Positions 25,368 to 34,305 of a DNA stretch of 64,000 bases are shown in pieces. Each line of letters opens with the position of its first letter. Within the stretch, counting starts at the first letter, position 1. The stretch is from Chitinophaga sp. MM2321. Lineage in GTDB: Bacteria > Bacteroidota > Bacteroidia > Chitinophagales > Chitinophagaceae. The position numbers were made by a program, and so were the translations under genes. The stretch is from positions 2,914,001 through 2,978,000 of the forward strand of contig NZ_OZ035533.1 of assembly GCF_964033635.1 (NCBI RefSeq), in the 5' to 3' direction. The notes beneath the pieces are model-generated. The model saw nothing but the letters and a program-made list of their open reading frames with translations, did not search any database and was not told the DNA's origin.

Positions 25368-26252
25368 TTATGGGATGGACAAATACCCCCTGCGTATGTC
25401 CCACTCAGATTCACGGAACAGTTTTGGCGACAGGCCGATATGTTTTTTAAAAAAGCGGCTGAAATAGTATTCATCCTTAAATCCCAGGACGGCTGCTATC
25501 TGTTTCACCTGGTTACTGGTGTGCAACAGCTCCCATTTTGCTCTTAATAAAAGTTTTTCATGGATCAGGGTCGAAATACTTTTCCTGAAATACTGCCGGC
25601 TGCTATTACTGAGGGCTTTCAGGGAAATGTGCAGGCTATCTGCATAAAATGAAGGTTTATGTTGGGCAGAAAAATGCTCGTTGATTAATGTAATTAATTT
25701 CTCCAGCTGTGGTGGAATTGTTTTTACAGGCCCCATCACCGGTGATTGCGCCGTCTTTAGCCGCGTTAGTTTTACCAGGAAAATTTTGAGGTAAGAAAAA
25801 ACGAGTTCCCCTTTTGCAATTTCATCGACCGCTGTTTCCGCTTCAATATGACTTAATAACTGCAGCAGTTCCTGATCTTCTCCCGCTGCAATAACGATGG
25901 GGAAAATATCGAATACCTGGTTAAATAAAACGCCGTTACAGCCTACTTCATGCTGATAGGTTTCAATGCAAAAAAAGTTGGGATGAAACAGCAGCAACAG
26001 GGCCTTCGTTCTGCTTTCAGGCTGTAATGCAAAGGCCTGGTAATTATTAAAACAATAAATAGTACCGCCGGTATAAGCCGTTACTGAAAAATCTGTTTCA
26101 ATCATCCCCGCTCCTTCCTGCACCCATAATATGCTGAAATAATTGGAATGACTTTGCCATATCCTGGCTGATGTATCAACAGTAGATATGATTACAGGGG
26201 CTTTATCCTGGCAGGCTTTATAAACATTTAAGGGTGGTTTGCCTGTGATCAT
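25368..26252 (-). CDS. AraC-family transcriptional regulator
   Basis: A 294-residue regulator. The N-terminal cupin-like sensing half includes YFSILWVQEGAGMIETDFSV and IYCFNNYQAFALQPESRTK. The C-terminal DNA-binding domain (about 195-285) has two helix-turn-helix units: HKPSFYADSLHISLKALSNS and QVKQIAAVLGFKDEYYFSRF, then FKKHIGLSPKLFRES. It lies directly upstream of DUF417 on the same strand and probably shares its transcript, so it most likely controls that pair. The inducer is unknown; oxidant response by analogy to E. coli RclR is possible, but the N-terminal domain is not clearly RclR-like. Confidence 0.88.
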   Translation of the reverse strand: MITGKPPLNVYKACQDKAPVIISTVDTSARIWQSHSNYFSILWVQEGAGMIETDFSVTAYTGGTIYCFNNYQAFALQPESRTKALLLLFHPNFFCIETYQHEVGCNGVLFNQVFDIFPIVIAAGEDQELLQLLSHIEAETAVDEIAKGELVFSYLKIFLVKLTRLKTAQSPVMGPVKTIPPQLEKLITLINEHFSAQHKPSFYADSLHISLKALSNSSRQYFRKSISTLIHEKLLLRAKWELLHTSNQVKQIAAVLGFKDEYYFSRFFKKHIGLSPKLFRESEWDIRRGYLSIP

Positions 26253-26333
26253 GCATACTGATATTAAATGACTGGTAATAATTTTAAAAAGATCAAGTTA
26301 AGATATTTTCCCTGGCTTGCCGGGAAGTAACGG

Positions 26334-26816
26334 TCACCGGTATACTGACTTTATGGGCTTCTTTTTTAGTGCAGCCAGCAATAATAGTATAAATGCAATT
26401 ATTTCCAATATGGCAGATACAGCATGGGCATATTCCCATTTCAGGCGTAACAGCAGCCAGTTGGTGGGCATAACGGTCCAGTTGGCAGTTTGTTGATTGG
26501 CGGGGTAAGTGAAAGCGAAAAAAAGGATCATTGCAGCGATATAACAGATCAGTGCAATAAGTGTAAGGCGGAATATGCTACCGGTTTTTCGCACCAGCAG
26601 CAGGAGTAAAAAGCTGAAGAGGATAGCGCCCATCTGGAAAACTCCCAGCACTGCCCATCCGCTGTAAATCATTTGTACCGTTTTATAGGCCTCCTCAGAC
26701 AACGCCATCTTATTGGGCATTGCCAGTAAATGCGCCATACCCGGCCCCAGCGTAAGTCCTGCAAACAGCAGGCTTACAAAGCGTATTACTTTTATCAGAT
26801 CTCCCCTCACCATCAT
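26334..26816 (-). CDS. DUF1772-like four-helix membrane protein
   Basis: A 160-residue inner-membrane protein with four predicted helices at about 9-28, 52-75, 82-103 and 134-153. The N-terminal FVSLLFAGLTLGPGMAHLLA and middle AFTYPANQQTANWTVMPTNW followed by LLLRLKWEYAHA match the DUF1772/anthrone-oxygenase-like family pattern. The WE-x2-H segment is the family's best conserved part. Function in bacteria is unknown. It is 81 nt upstream of the AraC gene on the same strand. Confidence 0.7.
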   Translation of the reverse strand: MMVRGDLIKVIRFVSLLFAGLTLGPGMAHLLAMPNKMALSEEAYKTVQMIYSGWAVLGVFQMGAILFSFLLLLLVRKTGSIFRLTLIALICYIAAMILFFAFTYPANQQTANWTVMPTNWLLLRLKWEYAHAVSAILEIIAFILLLLAALKKKPIKSVYR

Positions 26817-27004
26817 TTTGTATAAAATTTACATGGTCCGTATCAGGCACACAACCCCGGATACAATTTCCTGTGGTCATGCCTCAAAATTACATCCCTG
26901 AAGTTAAGATTTTTACCTTACTTTGTTGTGTATACAGGTAACCAGCCCGGCCCTTGTGTAACCCTTTCTGCATACCTGTTTCTTTTGCAAAACCTTTATT
27001 TCTT

Positions 27005-28435
27005 ATGCAACCCGTCTTTTTAAAATCTCCCTCAGCTACGCATGATCCCCGCAAAAGTGTGGTAAATGATTTTCATCCCGGTAGTGTGAAAGATGGATCG
27101 TCATCCCGCTATACTGATCAAAGGGTAGAAACTGTTGCACAGCGGAAACTACAGACGGCAGCAGATAATAGCAGCCAGGTAAAACAGGCGGGCCATCTGG
27201 CTGGCATGGCAACAACATTTTCACGGCCATTGCAGCGCGTAGCAGCTCCTGCCAATGCAGTGGTGCAAAGAAAGATCCTGTTGAGAAATAATAAGGTTTA
27301 TTCAGATATTGTGAAGGAAGATACCGGTCCTGTTATAAAAATGAAAAAATCACGGGACAATTTTTTAATGCAAAACCTGGACGATATCAGCAAGGTGAAT
27401 GCAGGCAAGGCTGAGGACGTGCATATCCTGAGCCCGCACCGGCACTTAATAGGAGAAACACATACTGCCAGCCAGTTTGCACAGGCCGTGACAGACTGGG
27501 GATGGGGAGCGCGGCAACTACGGGAAAACTTATCTGATAACAAGTTGATGCCGCACAAGGCAGGAGATAAACTCAGGGCAACCAAAGGTAGCACTGAATA
27601 CGGGTCGCTTCCACTGGAAGATACGATGGTTAAAAACCTGGCAACTGCTGTTATTTCAAGAGATGACCTGCGCAACCTGTCTCAGATCTACAAGTTAGTA
27701 GCACTGCAAAAAATAGTCGCAGAAGAAAAAGAAAAAGAAAAGAATAATGAGGATAAAATAGTGTCATTGGAGTCAATACTGGGAAGTCTTACGCCATTGA
27801 TTATAGACGATAAGAAAAATGATGAAAAGGAAAAGGAAGAACCAAAGCATCCGGTACCCTCTCTCCGGGCAGACAGGCCATCGATCAACAACATAGAAGT
27901 TGCCAATACTGCCTTGCAGGCACTCCATCAGATCGCTGCCATCCTGGAGGATCTGACAAATTATGCGATCAAAGAGAATTCTTTATTGGGTTTCTTCTCC
28001 GCAAGAGATCTTCCAAAAGAAATCCTTACTATGCTGGAAGAAGGAAATCTATTTGAAACACTGGATGAGGTAGGCCTCTCCATCCGTGCATTTATACGAG
28101 GAAACACCGTACCCGACGTAGCCGTTTTAAATAAAGGTATTGCCCTGATGGATCATGTCATTACCTTCTACAAACTGATCATTGAAAAGCACCAACCGGA
28201 TCTTTTTAAAAATTACAATGTGGCAGCGGCTGACAACCTTGACTCACTGGATGCACCAAGAGAAGAAAAAATGGCACAGCATATTGCGCAAAGCCCAATC
28301 CCTTCCCTCACAAAAGTAGGACGCGACCATCTACCGGGACTTCATAATAGAAATATACCTGCGGCCTTATTATTCCATAGCTATGCTAATTTCCAGGAAG
28401 CCAGCAAAGCACCGAATGTATTTAGCCGCATCTAA
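27005..28435 (+). CDS. Putative eCIS cargo protein with HLIGETH motif
   Basis: A 476-residue protein (start ATG 27005; a start 51 nt earlier would add a Cys-rich, unlikely leader). Its start, MQPVFLKSP, resembles two other cargo candidates in this locus (both MQP). Residues 43-65 (TVAQRKLQTAADNSSQVKQA) match the short 'ADNSxQxKQ' element that typically precedes DUF4157 in eCIS effectors, yet DUF4157 is absent. After a disordered first 90 residues, the body has HRHLIGETHTASQFAQAV (H147-E151-H153), which recalls the GExH motif of TraB/Tiki-like metal-dependent proteins. A charged coiled segment (EEKEKEKNNEDK) and a helical C-terminal half follow. It lies 2.3 kb before the structural operon. Toxin activity is inference. 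Confidence 0.6.
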   Translation: MQPVFLKSPSATHDPRKSVVNDFHPGSVKDGSSSRYTDQRVETVAQRKLQTAADNSSQVKQAGHLAGMATTFSRPLQRVAAPANAVVQRKILLRNNKVYSDIVKEDTGPVIKMKKSRDNFLMQNLDDISKVNAGKAEDVHILSPHRHLIGETHTASQFAQAVTDWGWGARQLRENLSDNKLMPHKAGDKLRATKGSTEYGSLPLEDTMVKNLATAVISRDDLRNLSQIYKLVALQKIVAEEKEKEKNNEDKIVSLESILGSLTPLIIDDKKNDEKEKEEPKHPVPSLRADRPSINNIEVANTALQALHQIAAILEDLTNYAIKENSLLGFFSARDLPKEILTMLEEGNLFETLDEVGLSIRAFIRGNTVPDVAVLNKGIALMDHVITFYKLIIEKHQPDLFKNYNVAAADNLDSLDAPREEKMAQHIAQSPIPSLTKVGRDHLPGLHNRNIPAALLFHSYANFQEASKAPNVFSRI

Positions 28436-28438
28436 CCA

Positions 28439-30577
28439 TCATGGCACCTCTTTATTTTTCAGCAACGGTTGTAACAGGAAACGCATGATCAGTAGTCCCA
28501 GTACAAAGCCGCTGGCCAGGATGATCAGTACGCTGGTGAGCGGTATACTATGGCAATGCCCCTGAACATTGCTAAGCCCTACAAAAGGAATTTGTTTGTT
28601 CAGAAAGAAAACCATAAAAGTACTGACCACAACAAGCAGGATCTCCGCCACGAGCAGGACCAGTACCTTCTCCCGCCACTTCCAGATTTCGCCTTCCCGC
28701 CGCACAAAAGAATAATACACGATACCCGTGATGATAAAAAGTAACAGGAAGAAAAGCGCAATGTAGATAAAATAGGTATCGCCTTCATATTGCGATGCAT
28801 CCACACTACAGGGGTCGCGGAACAAGATAGCGTACACGCGCAGCTCCCGCATGACCTTTTGTAAAAAGGTCATCTCCTTTGGTATATAAGGACGCAGTAA
28901 TACCGTATCGAGGAAAACAGTATCCGTTACCACGAATTTATCTACCAGCGCATCCGAAAGATCCGTGTATCCCTTGTCGGCGCCCAGTGTCCAGATAGCC
29001 ACGCCACCGAGTTCGTTTTTAAGCAGGAAATCATATTTCAATCCCAGGCTTAATGCGTTATCAAACCAGATCTCTTCGTTTACTGCGCCATACTTGTCTT
29101 TTACTTCAATAAAAAAGGCAGCGGCGTCTTCATCAAACAAAGGAATGGTATCGGAAGGATATTGTTTACGGATGTCGCTATAGCTCACATACCGGCTGAA
29201 TACATCCGGGGCGCCCTCTTTTCCTTTCTTCCATACCGCGCCGTAGTATGACAACAACAAAGAAATCTTTCCAGGTGGCACATCTCCCTGAAGGTAGCGT
29301 GAAACCGCCCCCGACACGGATTGCAAAGGATCGCTATCCAGTGGCGCCAGTGCGCCGGCTATATTTCCTGTTGCCTGTGTAAAATCTATCAGGAAAAAAG
29401 TAACATATGCATTTAATGCACGCAGATCATAGTTAAGATATTTATCGTAGGCAGGCACCACTACATTCACCTTATATTTTTTATCTGCCTGTTGCAATGT
29501 TTCAGATAATATCCGGATAAAGCTGGTGAAGGCGCTGCGTTGATTTGCCGGCAGATGCTGGAAATAAATTGTTACGCCATCTGCGAGTTGTTGCCGCAAC
29601 AGGCGCGCAAGACTATCTGCAAACGCGCGCTGTGCCGCCGGTTTTTTCAGCAATGCCTGTATATTGCTGGTTTTCTTATCAAAAAAAATCAGTTGCAGGT
29701 TACAACCTGCTGCCCTGGCTTCTTTGATGGATTTAACCTGATCTTCCGGAAATGCAGCACCGATACTGCCGGTATTACCATCCACCATGTAACCCAGGAA
29801 ACTGAAAGTAGAAAGCGTATTGTAATTATAACCGGTATAGTCCTGCTCCATCAGGTAAGTTTGAATACCGGTAACATTTATTTTTTGCGTGAGCTTCAGC
29901 AGGTACCTCACTCCTATGCTGTCATTCAGGGCCAGCGTATCTGTTTGTCCTACCGGCCGGCCATACATGGAGCGGATCATCTTCAGGTGTTCTTCTTTTT
30001 TTTCTGCTGCTGCAACATCCTCACTTTTTTGTTGCAGGATCGGTATCATTTTATCCGCCAGTGCATTTATATCGGCACCTGAGATCGATTTATCCGGTTC
30101 CTGCACCGTGCTGCCATCGCCGGCATCTGTTGTGTCGTTTGCGTGTGTTGCTGCATGGTTGGCAGCGATTGTCTGAAGCATTGCCACTAAGGAATCGAAT
30201 TGCTGATTCTCTCTTTTTGTCAGTGCTTCATTCAACATTAAAATATCCGCTTTGGTTACGAACATTGAATCAGCTAATGTTTGATTGATAATGCTGATGA
30301 TACGCTCGCTCTCTTTCGTACGCGCATTATAGCGGAAGCGGAAAAACTGGAGAATACGTTGTGTGAGTTTCTTGCTGATAGCTGTATCTTCCGGTGGCTT
30401 CGGCAATTCGGGCTCCTGTGGCGGTTTTGGCGGGGATGGAGGTTTGGGTAGTGCTACCTGGAAAGCAGTGCTGGCAGGTGAGCTTATATACGGCCTGTTC
30501 CCGTAAACAGGAAAGATGCAAATGAGAAACAAAATGCAAACAAAAATCCGGAAGGTTATTTTTCGAGAGGGTAACAT
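28439..30577 (-). CDS. Membrane-anchored GH18-like protein lacking catalytic acids
   Basis: A 712-residue protein. It has a signal or anchor at 8-25, a Pro-rich linker (ALPKPPSPPKPPQEPELPKP), a coiled and charged middle, and a GH18 chitinase-like TIM barrel from about 230 to 540. The late barrel motif GVAIWTLGADKG (from G525) is typical of GH18. Where active enzymes have DGxDxDxE, residues 333-340 read DGVTIYFQ, so the catalytic Glu is Gln and the Asp residues are gone. Three helices follow at about 603-625, 637-658 and 678-705. It lies between a cargo gene and the injection-system operon, transcribed away from the operon. A glycan-binding or anchoring role in release or firing is a guess. 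Confidence 0.65.
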   Translation of the reverse strand: MLPSRKITFRIFVCILFLICIFPVYGNRPYISSPASTAFQVALPKPPSPPKPPQEPELPKPPEDTAISKKLTQRILQFFRFRYNARTKESERIISIINQTLADSMFVTKADILMLNEALTKRENQQFDSLVAMLQTIAANHAATHANDTTDAGDGSTVQEPDKSISGADINALADKMIPILQQKSEDVAAAEKKEEHLKMIRSMYGRPVGQTDTLALNDSIGVRYLLKLTQKINVTGIQTYLMEQDYTGYNYNTLSTFSFLGYMVDGNTGSIGAAFPEDQVKSIKEARAAGCNLQLIFFDKKTSNIQALLKKPAAQRAFADSLARLLRQQLADGVTIYFQHLPANQRSAFTSFIRILSETLQQADKKYKVNVVVPAYDKYLNYDLRALNAYVTFFLIDFTQATGNIAGALAPLDSDPLQSVSGAVSRYLQGDVPPGKISLLLSYYGAVWKKGKEGAPDVFSRYVSYSDIRKQYPSDTIPLFDEDAAAFFIEVKDKYGAVNEEIWFDNALSLGLKYDFLLKNELGGVAIWTLGADKGYTDLSDALVDKFVVTDTVFLDTVLLRPYIPKEMTFLQKVMRELRVYAILFRDPCSVDASQYEGDTYFIYIALFFLLLFIITGIVYYSFVRREGEIWKWREKVLVLLVAEILLVVVSTFMVFFLNKQIPFVGLSNVQGHCHSIPLTSVLIILASGFVLGLLIMRFLLQPLLKNKEVP

Positions 30578-30764
30578 AGGATATTAAGATAGTAAAAGAT
30601 AGAGAAATAATTTTTAAATAAAAAACACAAAATTGTTTTTTTGCTTTTATATTGTGCTACCTTACTAACGACTCAATTAGTATTCTCAAAATAACAAAAA
30701 CTCAGTTACCCAATATTTTACGCTACTCGTTTACCCTCACACGGTAAGTTTAAAATATTAATCA

Positions 30765-31340
30765 ATGATCTATGAAGCCTTAAATTGTATTATAGATGAA
30801 ATCAATAATAACCTAAAGCGAAAATTAAGGATCAACGAAGACAAAGTAATATTATCCGGGCTTGTAAACCAGGATGGTTCTATTGCTGTGCAAGGTGAGA
30901 ACAAGATGGTCGTTACCCTTATTAATGTAGAAAAGGAAACAACGGGGATCAGTGCCGCAGGAACCAGAACGGGTGCTGCAGGGACTTCCAGCGCACCAAA
31001 GGTAAGTATAAACCTGTACGTACTTTTTACCGCTTACTTCAGTAGTAACAACTATGCAGAAGCGTTGCACTTCCTTTCTTTTACCATCGCTTTTTTTCAG
31101 TCAAAAAATGTATTTACGCACGCAGATACGCCCACATTAAGTTCCGGTATCAACAAACTGGTTTTTGAGATGGAGAGTCCGGGTGCAGAGAAACTGAATA
31201 ACATATGGGCTACACTTGGCGCCAAGTACATGCCTTCAGTGTTGTACAAAGTACGCATGCTTAATTTCGACGAGTCTATTATTAAGGAATACAGGCCGGT
31301 CATTGCCGGTACAGCAGGAAATACAATGCCTGCACCATAA
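30765..31340 (+). CDS. eCIS tail terminator, DUF4255 (Pvc16/Afp16-like)
   Basis: A 191-residue protein that opens MIYEALNCIIDEINNNL and continues ILSGLVNQDGSIAVQGENKM, then NLYVLFTAYFSSNNYAEALH and FLSFTIAFFQSKNVF. This is the DUF4255 pattern of Pvc16/Afp16, which caps the tube and sheath at the distal end and fixes length. It starts the structural operon here; in many eCIS loci it sits at one end as well. The upstream 187 nt is AT-rich and should hold the operon promoter, but I see no confident -33/-7 match. The next gene begins 31 nt downstream. Confidence 0.85.
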   Translation: MIYEALNCIIDEINNNLKRKLRINEDKVILSGLVNQDGSIAVQGENKMVVTLINVEKETTGISAAGTRTGAAGTSSAPKVSINLYVLFTAYFSSNNYAEALHFLSFTIAFFQSKNVFTHADTPTLSSGINKLVFEMESPGAEKLNNIWATLGAKYMPSVLYKVRMLNFDESIIKEYRPVIAGTAGNTMPAP

Positions 31341-31371
31341 TAAAAAATTATTATCCGGATGAAACCCTTTA

Positions 31372-32202
31372 ATGAAACAGCAATATGAAATATTAACAGC
31401 TATCCAATACCATCATACCTTTTTACCCTCGTTAAACTATGAAGGCATAGAGATCCGTGTACCTGCTGAAACCAGCAAGCAACTCATCAACGAAGGTCTG
31501 TTGCTCAAACAGCAACCGGGAGGAATGATGTTACTGTATAACAACGGCCCGGAAGGCAGCCGTAGCAGGGATGCTTTGCTGCAAAGGAATATTACGCTCA
31601 CCTTCCAGGTGCTGCTGAAAGATCCGCTGTTTTATAATTATACGCAGATAAATATGCAGGCAGTAGCAACGCAACTTTTCATGTTCAGCAATGCTTTATC
31701 CGGCAGTGACAATGATTGTCTGCACAGGCAGGATCATGTGAGTGAAGATGATTTGTGTGACCTCAGCACATTACCCGAAACTTTTTTTGTAAAGCCTTTC
31801 GGACAGCTGGTATTGCAGCTGGGGCCATCTATACAAAGCAATTACTATATCCGGTTCCGGTCTAAAAGTACCTACTGGTGTTACTTCCTGATGAGCGGGC
31901 AGTTGGCCGAACTGGCCAATCCGGCCATACTGGATATAAACGGGAATGCCTGTTTTGACAAGCCTTTGCTGGCGGAGATACCGGGTAAAAAAAAGGTACC
32001 GGTATTTATATCACAGCAGCCCATTCCCTTATCAGGCAGGAATCCTGACGCCTTTAAACTGGTAGATCAGTCAACCGCCGAAAAAGATAAATACAAGATC
32101 ATCATCCCCACCCTTCCTTGCCCGGATATCAGCAGGATATCCGCTGCAGGAACAGCGTGGCGCACTAACGGAAAAGCATACTCGGAGATATTTTTATACT
32201 AA
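31372..32202 (+). CDS. Unknown eCIS-locus protein, 276 residues
   Basis: A soluble 276-residue protein (MKQQYEILTAIQYHHTFLPS at the start) located between the tail terminator and the sheath, 31 nt and 18 nt from its neighbours. The sequence alternates hydrophobic strands (NITLTFQVLLKDPLFYNYTQ, SNYYIRFRSKSTYWCYFLMS) and ends with DKYKIIIPTLPCPDI, suggesting a beta-rich fold. No signal peptide or membrane helix is present. I do not recognise a Pvc or Afp counterpart. Position and spacing argue that it is a structural or assembly part specific to this lineage of injection systems, perhaps at the distal end with DUF4255. Confidence 0.7.
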   Translation: MKQQYEILTAIQYHHTFLPSLNYEGIEIRVPAETSKQLINEGLLLKQQPGGMMLLYNNGPEGSRSRDALLQRNITLTFQVLLKDPLFYNYTQINMQAVATQLFMFSNALSGSDNDCLHRQDHVSEDDLCDLSTLPETFFVKPFGQLVLQLGPSIQSNYYIRFRSKSTYWCYFLMSGQLAELANPAILDINGNACFDKPLLAEIPGKKKVPVFISQQPIPLSGRNPDAFKLVDQSTAEKDKYKIIIPTLPCPDISRISAAGTAWRTNGKAYSEIFLY

Positions 32203-32220
32203 TCAAAAAAATCATCTTAT

Positions 32221-33723
32221 ATGGCATCAACCTTCATGACCCCCGGGGTTTACATAGAGGAAAAAAACGCTTTCCCCAGTTCCATTACCGCGGTGGAAAC
32301 CGCAGTGCCTGTGTTTATAGGCTATACGCAAAAAGCGGAAAGGAATGGAAGATCCCTTATTCACAAGCCCACCAGGATCAGCTCTTTTGCTGAATACCTG
32401 GAACATTTTGGCAGTGAGTTTAAACCCAGGTTTACGCTGGGAGATCCTGACCCTGCAAAAAAAGAGGAAACCTTTAACATCAATGGCAAAGCCTCTGTTG
32501 TAAAAATAAAAGATAACAATACGGCGTATTTCTACAACAGTATCCGGCTCTTTTATGGCAATGGCGGAAGTATCTGTTACATTTTATCGGTGGGCACTTA
32601 TGGCGATCAACCGGATGGGTTCCCGATTGCAGCAGATGATTTTATTGGTTCTGATACCAAACCAAATGTATTTTCCCTTCTCGAAAAAGAAGTGGAACCA
32701 ACATTGGTGGTGATACCCGATATTATTGCACTGGGCAAGGACAGCTACACTTCTGTGTACACACAGGTGTTGCAACACTGCGCCGGCATGCAAAGCCGCT
32801 TTGGTATTTTTGACCTGGAAAAACAGGCACCTTCCGATGTACTAAACGATGTGGTAGAAGGTTTCCGCGATCAGATCGGGGTAAACTCCCTCAACTACGG
32901 TGCGGCCTATCATCCCTGGCTGAAAACAACAATCGTTCAACCCGATGAAGTGGATTTTGAAAACCTGGATGCCAGTATAGACCTGGAAAAATTATTGCCG
33001 GAAGAAGCAGCTCCGCTCATAGTACAAAAATTCAAAACAAATGCAACGCCGGACAAGAGCACCAAAAAGAATTATCATCAGTCTTTAAAAGCGGCCAGTC
33101 CCACTTACGTGCATATCCTGGATGAAATACGTTCGCAAATGAATGAGTTGCCGCCAAGCGGCGGTATTGCCGGCATCTATACGCTGGTAGACAATTCACG
33201 TGGCGTATGGAAAGCACCTGCAAACGTATCACTGAGCATGGTAACAGCGCCTACCGTCAACATCTCCGGTGAGGAACAGAAAAGTCTGAACGTAGATATC
33301 ATGGCCGGAAAATCTATCAATGTCATCAGACCTTTTACCGGCGTAGGCACTCTCGTATGGGGCGCCAGAACACTGGACGGCAACAGCCTGGACTGGCGGT
33401 ACATCAACGTAAGACGTACTCTTATCATGATTGAGCAATCCATTAAACTGGCTACCCGCGCATATGTGTTTGAAGCCAATGATGCCACTACCTGGATCAC
33501 GGTAAAAAGTATGATCAACAACTTCCTGCAGAACCTGTGGAAACAGGGCGCCCTGGCCGGTGCCGCACCGGAGCAGGCGTTTGATGTACAGGTGGGCCTC
33601 GGCGCCACTATGACGCCGCAGGATATTCTGGAAGGACAGATGCTCATCACTGTAAAAGTAGCGTTGACCCGCCCGGCGGAATTCATCGTCATTACTTTCC
33701 AGCAGCAGATGCAGCTCTCTTAA
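32221..33723 (+). CDS. Contractile sheath protein (Pvc2-4/Afp2-4-like)
   Basis: A 500-residue phage-tail-sheath protein. The start TFMTPGVYIEEKNAFPSSIT followed by AVETAVPVFIGYTQKAERNG is the sheath N-terminal signature. The C-terminal part carries the conserved INVIRPFTGVGTLVWGARTL and DWRYINVRRTLIMIEQSIKL, with FEANDATTW and a final strand (VALTRPAEFIVITFQQQMQL) that provides the exchanged handshake strand of the sheath. Pvc and Afp encode two or three sheath paralogues; only one is present here, as in most Bacteroidota eCIS. It should polymerise around the tube and contract to drive it out. Confidence 0.95.
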   Translation: MASTFMTPGVYIEEKNAFPSSITAVETAVPVFIGYTQKAERNGRSLIHKPTRISSFAEYLEHFGSEFKPRFTLGDPDPAKKEETFNINGKASVVKIKDNNTAYFYNSIRLFYGNGGSICYILSVGTYGDQPDGFPIAADDFIGSDTKPNVFSLLEKEVEPTLVVIPDIIALGKDSYTSVYTQVLQHCAGMQSRFGIFDLEKQAPSDVLNDVVEGFRDQIGVNSLNYGAAYHPWLKTTIVQPDEVDFENLDASIDLEKLLPEEAAPLIVQKFKTNATPDKSTKKNYHQSLKAASPTYVHILDEIRSQMNELPPSGGIAGIYTLVDNSRGVWKAPANVSLSMVTAPTVNISGEEQKSLNVDIMAGKSINVIRPFTGVGTLVWGARTLDGNSLDWRYINVRRTLIMIEQSIKLATRAYVFEANDATTWITVKSMINNFLQNLWKQGALAGAAPEQAFDVQVGLGATMTPQDILEGQMLITVKVALTRPAEFIVITFQQQMQLS

Positions 33724-33780
33724 AAATATCATACAACAAACAACTCTTCATCTATCTGATAACTTTTAAAACTTACAATT

Positions 33781-34236
33781 ATGCCAGATGACGGCTCAGC
33801 ACAATCACAGGCCACATGGCCTATGGTGAAGTTTTCATTCAAATTAATGTGGGATGGAACAGAGATCATATTCCAGGAAGTAACCGGACTTACTTCCGAA
33901 ACACAGGTCATAGAATACCGCGGTGGCAGCAGTCCCGTGTATTCTGTTGTCAAGATGCCGGGTATTCCGAAATTCAACAACATCACCCTGAAAAAAGGCA
34001 TCTTCAAAGGTGATACTAACCTGTGGGATAAATATGATCTCATTAAAATGAATACGATCAAACGTTCTACGATTGTAATCAGCTTACTGGATGAAAGCGG
34101 GCAGGCGGCCATGAACTGGACGCTTACCAATGCTTTCCCCTGCAAGATGACAGTTACTGACATGAAATCCGATGCTAACGAAGTGGCTGTAGAAACCATG
34201 GAAGTAGCGCATGAAGGACTGCATCTGACAAAATAA
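33781..34236 (+). CDS. Inner tube protein 1 (Pvc1/gp19-like)
   Basis: A 151-residue gp19-family tube protein. It has WPMVKFSFKLMWDGTEIIFQ, EVTGLTSETQVIEYRGGSSP and VVKMPGIPKFNNITLKKGIF near the start, and a C-terminal MTVTDMKSDANEVAVETMEV. This order is standard for T4 gp19/Hcp-like tube subunits, in which the last strand completes the ring. It is the main tube candidate since it directly follows the sheath gene. Cargo would be held in the lumen of rings of this protein. Confidence 0.92.
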   Translation: MPDDGSAQSQATWPMVKFSFKLMWDGTEIIFQEVTGLTSETQVIEYRGGSSPVYSVVKMPGIPKFNNITLKKGIFKGDTNLWDKYDLIKMNTIKRSTIVISLLDESGQAAMNWTLTNAFPCKMTVTDMKSDANEVAVETMEVAHEGLHLTK

Positions 34237-34305
34237 AAAATGAATTACGGACCGGGCAACCGGTTCGTAATTCTTTCTTAAGTCATGTAATCATCGTTTT
34301 CAGCA

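Noticed and set aside
30578..30764. Promoter of the eCIS operon (TTG near 30632 and a TATATTGTG stretch)
   Set aside because: The second element departs from TAnnTTTG and the spacing does not fit, so I do not annotate it.
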